A stretch of DNA of 7,216 nucleotides. Origin: an uncultured Oscillospiraceae bacterium. Its GTDB lineage: Bacteria; Bacillota; Clostridia; Oscillospirales; Oscillospiraceae. The stretch covers positions 1-7,216 of the forward strand of contig CAKTVG010000046.1 in NCBI GenBank assembly GCA_934622035.1, written 5' to 3'. This document shows positions 1-4,770 of the stretch, piece by piece. The translations under genes were made by a program, and so were the position numbers. Below the pieces are notes generated by a model. That model was not told the origin of the DNA. It made no database searches and was given only the letters and a program-made list of their open reading frames with translations. Every line of letters starts with the position of its first letter. The stretch's first letter is position 1.

Positions 1-342
1 CTGGCGGCCTACCCGGAGATGAAGATGATCGCCATCACACTGCGCGAGAGCCACAGCGCGGACTGGAACGGCTGGGCAGCGTGCCTGAACGACCGGGAGC
101 ACTTCTACGTATCGAAGAAGTACGAGATCCGGGACATCATTGACCGCGTGGGCGGCGGCGACAGCTTCGCGGGCGGCCTGATCTACGGCCTGAACCACTA
201 CGAGGACAAGCAGGCGGCGCTGGAATTCGCCGTTGCGGCAAGCTGTCTGAAGCACAGCGTCATCGGCGATTTCAACCGCGTGTCGGCTCTTGATGTCGAA
301 AAGCTCATGGGCGGCGACGGCACCGGCAGAGTGCAGAGATAA
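1..342 (+). CDS. kdgK: PfkB-family sugar kinase, C-terminal part; probable 2-keto-3-deoxygluconate kinase
   Basis: The frame is open from base 1, so the gene starts upstream; only the last 113 residues are here, about a third of a usual ~330-residue kinase. The second PfkB signature is clear: D-R-V-G-G-G-D-S-F-A-G-G, with the catalytic-base aspartate of the GGGD loop encoded at 160-162. This loop forms the anion hole for ATP phosphate transfer. The tail L-M-G-G-D-G-T-G-R-V-Q-R resembles, from memory, the C-terminus of clostridial KdgK proteins, which phosphorylate 2-dehydro-3-deoxy-D-gluconate to KDPG for the Entner-Doudoroff aldolase step in the cytosol. Family assignment (ribokinase/PfkB fold) is secure. 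The exact substrate is inferred, and another PfkB sugar kinase remains possible because the substrate-binding N-terminal half is missing. The next gene, nagB, begins 22 nt after the TAA, so the two are probably co-transcribed. Confidence 0.85.
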   Translation: MAAYPEMKMIAITLRESHSADWNGWAACLNDREHFYVSKKYEIRDIIDRVGGGDSFAGGLIYGLNHYEDKQAALEFAVAASCLKHSVIGDFNRVSALDVEKLMGGDGTGRVQR

Positions 343-364
343 TTCACGGAAAGCAGGCGAGAAT

Positions 365-1111
365 ATGAGATTAATCAAAGCAAAAGATTATCAGGAGGCA
401 AGCCGTCAGGTTGCCAACATCATTTCGGCGCAGGTGATCCTCAAGCCGGATTCCGTGCTGGGCTTGGCTACGGGCAGCTCGCCCATCGGCGCGTACCGGC
501 AGCTCATTGAGTGGTACAACAAGGGCGACGTGGATTTTTCTAGAGTACGTAGCGTGAATCTGGACGAATATGTCGGCCTTGCGCCTTCGCACGAGCAGAG
601 CTATGCCTACTTCATGCACCACAACTTTTTTGACCACATCAATATCAAGCCGGAAAACGTCCATCTGCCCGACGGCCTCGATCCGGATGCGGAGGGACAG
701 GGCAAGAAGTACGACGCACTGATTCGGTCGCTCGGCGGCGTGGACTTGCAGCTTCTCGGCATCGGCCGCGACGGTCACATCGGCTTCAACGAGCCTTGCG
801 GCGAATTCGTCAAGGGTACGCACTGCGTCGAGCTGACGCAGGACACGCGCGAGGCCAATGCGCGCTTCTTCGGCAGCATCGATCTCGTGCCGAAAACGGC
901 TTATACCATGGGCATTTTGGACATCATGCAGGCGCGCCGCGTGGTCATGATCGCGACGGGCAGCAGCAAGGCTGCAATCCTGAAGGACGCCTTCTGTGGA
1001 CCGGTCACGCCGCAGATCCCGGCGTCCATTTTGCAGCTTCACCCGGACTTCACCCTCGTCGCGGACGAGGAGGCACTGGCCATGGTCAATCAGGAAAAAC
1101 TGGCAGGATGA
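365..1111 (+). CDS. nagB: Glucosamine-6-phosphate deaminase
   Basis: 248 residues, within the normal NagB range of about 240-266. The cytosolic enzyme converts glucosamine 6-phosphate and water to fructose 6-phosphate and ammonia, the last step of amino-sugar catabolism. Visible motifs in order: the sugar-phosphate loop G-L-A-T-G-S-S-P (residues 33-40); V-N-L-D-E-Y-V-G with Asp67, matching the general-base Asp72 of E. coli NagB; G-I-G-R-D-G-H-I-G-F-N-E-P with Asp136, His138 and Glu143, matching Asp141/His143/Glu148; then T-M-G-I-L-D-I and the closing P-A-S-I-L-Q-L-H. An upstream in-frame ATG at 290 lies inside the kinase gene and adds residues foreign to NagB, so the ATG at 365 is chosen. Its ribosome site is weak (GGAAAG at 348-353, or AGGCGAG just before the ATG). 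TGA is followed directly by TAG. No good terminator is seen downstream, only a weak CGTAT/ATACG pairing at 1135-1153. Confidence 0.96.
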   Translation: MRLIKAKDYQEASRQVANIISAQVILKPDSVLGLATGSSPIGAYRQLIEWYNKGDVDFSRVRSVNLDEYVGLAPSHEQSYAYFMHHNFFDHINIKPENVHLPDGLDPDAEGQGKKYDALIRSLGGVDLQLLGIGRDGHIGFNEPCGEFVKGTHCVELTQDTREANARFFGSIDLVPKTAYTMGILDIMQARRVVMIATGSSKAAILKDAFCGPVTPQIPASILQLHPDFTLVADEEALAMVNQEKLAG

Positions 1112-1341
1112 TAGCGACAGACGAAAGAGTCTAGCGTATAGCAAATTCATACGTTATTTGATGCGCAAAAGAAACTGTACGGCCAGGCTGCGCTCCTGAA
1201 CATTGTTGAGGGTATGAGGTAAGTTGAATGATGCCAAAAGCGAATGTAATTGAGAACGGAATCAAGCAAACCAAACATAACACAATTCAGTGTTTAAAAC
1301 TCCAACATACTTTAGGTAAAAAGTAACTGCCATAGCATTTA
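1112..1341. other. Gene-free junction between host operon and element
   Basis: No open frame here looks like a protein on either strand, and no tRNA-like or repeat structure is seen. Base composition is clearly more AT-rich than the kinase and nagB genes before it. The host operon ends at 1111 and element genes begin at 1611, so the left attachment site is most likely here or in the hairpin region that follows. Serine recombinase cores can be as short as two bases, so the boundary cannot be fixed without an empty-site comparison. Confidence 0.5.
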
Positions 1342-1347
1342 TATAAT
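1342..1347 (+). promoter_or_regulatory. Candidate -10 box (TATAAT) for the structured leader
   Basis: A perfect TATAAT. No convincing -35 box is found 16-19 bases upstream (the region reads AAAAGT-like), so the call is tentative. If used, transcription would begin near 1354, just before the first strong hairpin. That would give a leader of about 255 nt ahead of the sigma-like gene. Confidence 0.3.
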
Positions 1348-1386
1348 CGGGCGGGGGGCGGTACAGGTATCCTGCGCCACAGTACC

Positions 1387-1447
1387 GCCGCGCAAGGTAA
1401 TGCAGCAAAGGGACAAGTATGCCTGTTTCTGCATGACCTTGCGCGGC
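1387..1447 (+). other. Long stem-loop
   Basis: Bases 1387-1398 (GCCGCGCAAGGT) pair perfectly with 1436-1447. After one A·G mismatch, 1400-1405 (ATGCAG) pair with 1429-1434, giving an 18-pair stem around a 23-base loop. No T-run follows, so it is not a plain terminator. Confidence 0.7.
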
Positions 1448-1473
1448 TGCAATTTGTAACTGAAGAAAGAACC

Positions 1474-1513
1474 AAGAGCGGTCTGCGCGGATTCGTCCGT
1501 GCGGGCCGCTCTT
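1474..1513 (+). terminator. 16-bp hairpin, possible attenuator or weak terminator
   Basis: Bases 1474-1489 pair with 1498-1513 over 16 consecutive positions around an 8-base loop. Three pairs are G-T (1482/1505, 1484/1503, 1487/1500), which are stable only as G-U in a + strand RNA. This argues for a transcribed structure. The following bases (TTTCTCTGT) are pyrimidine-rich but not a clean U-tract, so termination would be weak. It lies about 100 bases before the sigma-like start codon. Confidence 0.5.
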
Positions 1514-1565
1514 TCTCTGTCCGGCCGCAATGGCAGCCGTATCTCGCAAAATATCCATGATCTCC

Positions 1566-1595
1566 GAATTTTGATTTTTCAAAAATTCAAAATTC
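1566..1595 (+). repeat. AT-rich inverted repeat before the ribosome site
   Basis: GAATTTTGA (1566-1574) is perfectly inverted as TCAAAATTC (1587-1595), with TTTTT/AAAAA (1575-1579/1581-1585) nested inside. It ends directly before the ribosome site AAAGGGG (1596-1602), so a bound protein or a hairpin would affect expression of the gene at 1611. Bases 1570-1585 recur almost exactly at 3124-3140, before the recombinase operon. Confidence 0.6.
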
Positions 1596-1610
1596 AAAGG
1601 GGATCACAAA

Positions 1611-2078
1611 ATGGGCAAGAATTATGCCATTGAACGGGCGAAGTTCGAACGTCAGCAGAGGCAGCAAGCGGAGCAATACCGCAAGCTCGGAATGGACGAG
1701 GGACAGATTCAGACGATGTATGAGTTCGATTTGGCTACATTCCGCAGCGACTGGCGCTATGAAAAACACACACAGGGGTTTGTGGCAAGCAGCTTTGGCG
1801 ACGGTACGCAGGACGAAAGCAAGAGCGCCCTGTTTGAGAAATTCCTCACGCAGCTCTCGGTGCAGCCGGATGACGGGCACTCCCGCGAGTGGTGGGTGGA
1901 GGAAATTGAAAATCCTCAGCTTGCGCGGGCGCTGAAAGGACTATCAAAAAGCGATTTGGAATTTATTACACGAATCGTGATAGAGAAGGCCACGCAAATG
2001 GAATTGAGTGAAGAACTGGGTATATCTCAGCAGGCAGTTTCAAAAAAATGGAGAAAAATGAAAAAAATTCTGAAATGA
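1611..2078 (+). CDS. Small sigma-70 region-4-like helix-turn-helix protein
   Basis: 155 residues, starting at an ATG 8 nt after AAAGGGG. The C-terminal third (about residues 108-155) reads as a sigma region-4/HTH unit: a helix containing L-S-K-S-D-L-E-F-I-T, then E-L-S-E-E-L-G-I-S-Q-Q-A-V-S-K-K-W, where L-G-I-S is the turn and S-Q-Q-A-V-S-K the recognition helix, then a basic tail K-M-K-K-I-L-K. The N-terminal half is charged and helical (residues 5-25 rich in E, R, Q, K), followed by M-Y-E-F-D-L-A-T-F-R-S-D and W-W-V-E-E-I-E. From memory, this architecture is common in integrative elements of Clostridia, annotated as sigma-70-family or HTH protein. It lacks sigma region 2, so it cannot be a full sigma factor by itself. 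It probably acts as a transcription activator or accessory sigma-like factor for element genes. The promoter target is unknown. Confidence 0.8.
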   Translation: MGKNYAIERAKFERQQRQQAEQYRKLGMDEGQIQTMYEFDLATFRSDWRYEKHTQGFVASSFGDGTQDESKSALFEKFLTQLSVQPDDGHSREWWVEEIENPQLARALKGLSKSDLEFITRIVIEKATQMELSEELGISQQAVSKKWRKMKKILK

Positions 2079-2115
2079 GGTTGTAAAAAAAGTGTTCTCA
2101 AGTACTACCACATGA

Positions 2116-2126
2116 GAGGCAAATCT
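2116..2126 (+). repeat. Direct repeat copy 1 (GAGGCAAATCT)
   Basis: An 11-bp sequence repeated exactly at 2444-2454. The two copies sit just outside the inverted-repeat ends of the candidate RNA, so the region looks framed. They could be regulator-binding sites, parts of the RNA fold, or a duplication left by an insertion. Confidence 0.55.
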
Positions 2127-2155
2127 CTCCCGCCCGTGCCTGCGGCGGCTGAACT

Positions 2156-2161
2156 TTGACA
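2156..2161 (+). promoter_or_regulatory. Candidate -35 box (TTGACA)
   Basis: A perfect TTGACA. The best nearby -10 is TACTAT at 2184-2189, with a 22-base spacer that is too long for a normal promoter; CAAATA at 2180 is better spaced but poor. It may be a coincidence, or it may drive an RNA starting inside the structured region toward mazF. Confidence 0.2.
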
Positions 2162-2443
2162 ATCGAATCAATCCGTCTGCAAATACTATCCGCCGGTTGT
2201 TCTCAAAAGGGACGAGCGGCCTGCTTCCCGGAAGCAGATACTGCGGCAGCACCGCAGGAACCGCCATGACAGGCCGCGGATAGACAACGCCCCGTCCAGT
2301 CAAAAGTCGAGCGTTGAAGCGGCGTTTTGTGCCGCAGTCCGTCGTAACCAAAGAGGGCGGCCGGGTGAGATCCACGCGGAGGTGAAATTCCTGGGGAGCC
2401 GATTCGCTGTCGGCTGTTTGCAGATCGCCGTGGCCACGGGCGC

Positions 2444-2454
2444 GAGGCAAATCT
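2444..2454 (+). repeat. Direct repeat copy 2 (GAGGCAAATCT)
   Basis: Exact copy of 2116-2126, placed on the far side of the candidate structured RNA, about 90 bases before mazF. Confidence 0.55.
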
Positions 2455-2477
2455 GGCCAATTCGCAAAACGATCAAC

Positions 2478-2516
2478 ACGGCACAAGGGAGTGGTATGCC
2501 CATTTCCCTGTGTCGT
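2478..2516 (+). terminator. Hairpin just upstream of mazF; weak terminator or expression control
   Basis: Bases 2478-2485 pair with 2509-2516 (8 pairs, one G-U). After a bulged A at 2486, 2487-2490 pair with 2505-2508, giving 12 pairs, with TGG/CCA at the loop end (2492-2494 with 2500-2502). It ends 11 bases before the mazF ribosome site. No U-tract follows (bases after it read TACTTACAATC), so a terminator function is uncertain. It could instead limit read-through or be an operator palindrome. Confidence 0.45.
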
Positions 2517-2541
2517 TACTTACAATCAGGAGGGAATACGA

Positions 2542-2904
2542 ATGAATCAACCAATCAAACGCGGCGAAATCTACTGCGCCGACCTGAGTCCGGTTGTGGG
2601 CAGCGAGCAGGGCGGTGTCCGGCCTGTACTCGTGCTGCAAAATGACACCGGCAACCGCCACAGCCCGACGACCATTGTTGCGGCCATCACGGGCTGCCCG
2701 ACGAAAGCGGAGCTGCCGACCCATGTGGCCGTCCGCGCCGACGGCCTGCGCTGCGATTCCGTCGTCCTTTTGGAGCAGATCCGCACGCTGGACAAATCCC
2801 GCTTTGGCGTCCGCCTCGCCCGGCTGGACAAGGAAACCATGGGAAAAATCGACCGCGCGCTGATCGCCAGCTTCGGGATCAAATACATGGAGGGATTGCT
2901 GTGA
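2542..2904 (+). CDS. mazF: MazF/PemK-family endoribonuclease toxin
   Basis: 120 residues, the usual MazF length. The start at 2542 is fixed by AGGAGG at 2528-2533 with 8-nt spacing. The in-frame ATG at 2491 would add residues encoded by the hairpin and lacks a ribosome site. The family pattern is very clear: R-G-E-I-Y-C-A-D-L-S-P-V-V-G-S-E-Q-G-G-V-R-P-V-L-V (from residue 7), N-D-T-G-N-R-H-S-P-T, A-I-T, then L-P-T-H-V, and D-S-V-V-L-L-E-Q-I-R-T-L-D. By comparison with Bacillus MazF (EndoA), Arg27 and Thr50 match its catalytic Arg25 and Thr48, so the enzyme should cut single-stranded mRNA at a short site. No MazE/AbrB- or ribbon-helix-helix-type antitoxin gene precedes it; upstream is the candidate RNA instead. 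A small gene overlaps its stop by 4 nt. It may act as an element-stabilising toxin or as a regulator. Confidence 0.95.
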   Translation: MNQPIKRGEIYCADLSPVVGSEQGGVRPVLVLQNDTGNRHSPTTIVAAITGCPTKAELPTHVAVRADGLRCDSVVLLEQIRTLDKSRFGVRLARLDKETMGKIDRALIASFGIKYMEGLL

Positions 2905-3128
2905 AACAGGATGAATCAAACAATATAGCTTTGGAAGACCGATTGCAAGCATGCGACCGTCCATTTTCAACCAAAGTGGAAAGTACGAGTCCTGATATCA
3001 ATTATTGCGGAATGATTGTCCTGCTGCGCAAGCTCTTGGAGTACGGTTGTATCACTGAGAAAGAACTGGAAATGATCGCTGTGCGGATTGCAGCAGAGAA
3101 TCATGTAACAGTGATAATTTCAATTTGA
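2901..3128 (+). CDS. Small SHOCT-like protein, translationally coupled to mazF
   Basis: 75 residues. The GTG start (2901-2903) overlaps the mazF TGA (2902-2904) as GTGA, with GGAGGGA upstream, so translation is probably coupled. The first ~35 residues look unstructured and polar. Residues 38-67 form a short helical unit with the pattern L-L-R-K-L-L-E-Y-G-C-I-T-E-K-E-L-E, the leucine-rich-then-'G-x-I-T-x-x-E' layout of SHOCT-type domains (short C-terminal oligomerisation modules). No signal peptide or membrane segment is seen. From memory, similar small proteins often lie directly before serine recombinases in clostridial elements, so an accessory role in recombination is possible. Because it is coupled to an antitoxin-less mazF, it could instead be the antitoxin in reversed gene order. 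Neither role is shown by the sequence. Confidence 0.75.
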   Translation: MKQDESNNIALEDRLQACDRPFSTKVESTSPDINYCGMIVLLRKLLEYGCITEKELEMIAVRIAAENHVTVIISI

Positions 3129-3140
3129 TTTTTCGAAAAA
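3124..3140 (+). repeat. AT-rich palindrome motif shared with 1570-1585
   Basis: TTTGATTTTTC followed by GAAAAA, containing the perfect 12-bp palindrome TTTTTCGAAAAA (3129-3140). It overlaps the stop codon of the small gene and lies about 60 bases before the recombinase start. The same sequence minus one G occurs before the sigma-like gene. It could be a shared regulator-binding site or an A/T-tract bend. Confidence 0.45.
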
Positions 3141-3198
3141 ATACTAGCTATTCGGGGAACGGTGTGGTAGTGTTGTGTCGAAACGGAGGTGAGTTGAG

Positions 3199-4770
3199 AT
3201 GGAGAAAAAGCTGCCGGTAGATGGCTCCGTGGCATTGGCCGAACGGCAGCCACGCATCATAAAAATCGCTGCGGCTGAACGACAAAATGCCCTCTTGCGC
3301 GTTGCTGCGTATACCCGTGTCAGCTCAGACTCTGCGGATCAACTCCATTCCTTTGCGGCGCAAAACAGGTATTATACAACCTTGATTTCCGGAAAAACTG
3401 AATGGCAGCTCGTGGACATCTATGCCGACGAGGGCCTTTCCGGGACTGCGTCAGAGAAACGGGAGAATTTTCAGCGGATGATGGCCGACTGCCGCAGAGG
3501 TTTGATCGACCAGATTCTGGTCAAATCCATCTCCCGCTTTGCGCGCAATACAAAAGATTGCCTTGCCACCATCCGTGAGCTGAAAGAGCTGGGTGTAAAC
3601 GTTCGTTTTGAGCGAGAGGGAATTGACACCAATCAGGTCAGTAGCGAACTGATCACCACGATCTATGCAGCCTTCGCGCAGAAGGAAAGTGAGTCAATTT
3701 CCGGCAATCGGCAGTGGGGCTACCAACGCAGCATGGAGCAGGGAACATTTAATACCTACAATGCGCCAGTCGGATTCCGTATGGTTGCCGGAAAGCTGGA
3801 AGTTGATGAAGAAGAAGCTCCTACGATTCGTCGGATTTTTAATGAATATTTGAATGGTTGCAATTCCAGAGAAATATCTGCCGGTCTTAACAAGGATGAG
3901 GCGCTGGGCAGAGTTTGGAATAGTAAAGCCGTTGATTATATCCTTCTAAATGAGCGGTACGCAGGAAATGCGCTGCTGCAAAAACGCTATACTACCGATT
4001 CTTTCCCGCGGCAGAAGAAACGCAATCACGGAGAACGGGAAATGTATTACGTTGCAGGAAGCAACTGCGCGATTGTATCGCAGGAGACATTTGACCGAGC
4101 ACAAAAACTTCGGAAAGAACGCAAAAACTTGCCGGTATCGCTTCATGATGCGATTTCACGGCAGATGCGCTGTGCCTGCGGCGGGCGCATCCGTGCAAAG
4201 CAGGTGAATCAGAAATGGTACTGGTGTTGCTGCAATCACGACGAGAAACGATTCTGTCCGATTACGGCGATACCGGAAACACAGATTCAAGCGTGCTTCT
4301 GCAGGATGTACTATAAATTGAAGCATCAGGGCATTGCCATTTTGGAACAGATGCTTGCAAATTTCAATGAGATCCGCAAGCGCAGGATGCTCTGGAGCAC
4401 TGATATCGTTGCACTCAACAAGAAAATATCCGATTTATCCAGTCAGAATCAAACATTGGCCTTTCTCAAACAGCAGGGCCTTGTTGATCCTGACATTTTT
4501 ATATCCAAGAGCAATGCACTGACCAGAGAACTTCAGCAGGCCAAGGCGGAAAAAGAGAAACAACTAAACACCCAAAGCGATATGACAGCAATGAAGACGC
4601 AGGAAATGTTGGAAACGCTGCGTAATGGGCCGGAGTACCTTGAACGCTTTGATGCGGAACTGTTTGGCGAGCTTGTTGAGAAAATCATCATTGAGAGTAA
4701 CGATTCCGTCCGCTTTGTTCTGAAAAATGAGCTGGAAGTACAGGAATCCATTGAGAGGACGGTGCGGTGA
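3199..4770 (+). CDS. Large serine recombinase (first of three), full length
   Basis: 523 residues, typical for large serine integrases. The ATG follows GGAGGTGA (3185-3192). Domains: resolvase catalytic domain about residues 33-175 with Y-T-R-V-S, nucleophile Ser42 and Arg40; D-E-G-L-S-G-T (77-83); S-R-F-A-R-N-T with Arg113 and Arg116 of the active site; F-A-Q-K-E-S-E-S-I-S, which leads into the long linking helix. The 'Recombinase' DNA-binding domain spans about 185-300 (P-V-G-F-R ... R-I-F-N-E-Y ... I-L-L-N-E-R-Y-A-G-N). A zinc-ribbon-like segment (Cys325, Cys327, Cys343-345, Cys353) and a coiled-coil region about 400-460 follow. It should catalyse site-specific excision and integration of the element through a 5' phosphoserine DNA link. 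The first cysteine pair is C-x-C rather than the usual C-x-x-C. The stop overlaps the next gene as TGATG. Confidence 0.96.
   Translation: MEKKLPVDGSVALAERQPRIIKIAAAERQNALLRVAAYTRVSSDSADQLHSFAAQNRYYTTLISGKTEWQLVDIYADEGLSGTASEKRENFQRMMADCRRGLIDQILVKSISRFARNTKDCLATIRELKELGVNVRFEREGIDTNQVSSELITTIYAAFAQKESESISGNRQWGYQRSMEQGTFNTYNAPVGFRMVAGKLEVDEEEAPTIRRIFNEYLNGCNSREISAGLNKDEALGRVWNSKAVDYILLNERYAGNALLQKRYTTDSFPRQKKRNHGEREMYYVAGSNCAIVSQETFDRAQKLRKERKNLPVSLHDAISRQMRCACGGRIRAKQVNQKWYWCCCNHDEKRFCPITAIPETQIQACFCRMYYKLKHQGIAILEQMLANFNEIRKRRMLWSTDIVALNKKISDLSSQNQTLAFLKQQGLVDPDIFISKSNALTRELQQAKAEKEKQLNTQSDMTAMKTQEMLETLRNGPEYLERFDAELFGELVEKIIIESNDSVRFVLKNELEVQESIERTVR

Larger units (their letters stand above)
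1354..1610 (+). promoter_or_regulatory. Hairpin-rich leader upstream of the sigma-like gene
   Basis: No gene is supported here. The stretch holds four inverted repeats in a row. The first is GGCGGTAC/GTACCGCC (1357-1364 with 1382-1389); the others are at 1387-1447, 1474-1513 and 1566-1595 and are listed separately. The first two share 1387-1389 and therefore compete by three bases. Bases 1444-1450 (CGGCTGC) can instead pair with 1533-1539 (GCAGCCG), which would break the base of the second hairpin. Mutually exclusive pairings of this kind are expected of an attenuator or RNA switch, but they could also be protein-binding palindromes at the element end. I recognise no known riboswitch class. 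Confidence 0.45.
2114..2454 (+). ncRNA. Candidate large structured RNA
   Basis: This is most of the gene-free stretch 2079-2541. The two ends can pair: 2131-2138 (CGCCCGTG) with 2435-2442 perfectly, then one C·C mismatch, then 2140-2147 with 2426-2433 including two G-U pairs, and with 2126-2129 versus 2444-2447 extending outward after another C·C. Inside are 2186-2193/2276-2283 (CTATCCGC/GCGGATAG); 2216-2220/2273-2277 (GCGGC/GCCGC) enclosing hairpins 2221-2237 and 2241-2257 as a three-way junction; 2285-2290/2311-2316; 2319-2324/2330-2335; and 2397-2402/2410-2415. All wobble pairs are G-U on the + strand. A weak TTGTAA (2081) and TACTAC (2103) pair, 16 bases apart, would start RNA near 2115. 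I recognise no Rfam class. Alternative: the sequence is GC-rich, both end segments can also form local hairpins, and no covariation could be tested. Confidence 0.5.

Noticed and set aside
371..1150. 259-codon frame antisense to nagB
   Set aside because: It lies fully opposite a clear nagB with all active-site motifs; such frames are common opposite GC-rich genes.
1262..1597. 111-codon reverse-strand frame across the leader hairpins
   Set aside because: Non-ATG start, no ribosome site, composition not protein-like, and the region is better explained by the inverted repeats.
2375..2395. rRNA-like string GAGGTGAAATTCC inside the gene-free region
   Set aside because: Short chance similarity to small-subunit rRNA; neighbouring bases do not match rRNA.
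2040..2486. 148-codon reverse-strand frame overlapping the 3' end of the sigma-like gene and the candidate RNA
   Set aside because: Arg/Pro-rich shadow sequence with no recognisable domain, running through a real gene end on the other strand.
2079..2541. Group II or group I intron remnant
   Set aside because: No domain V-like helix with the usual GAAA loop, no GUGYG start and no reverse transcriptase or homing endonuclease gene.
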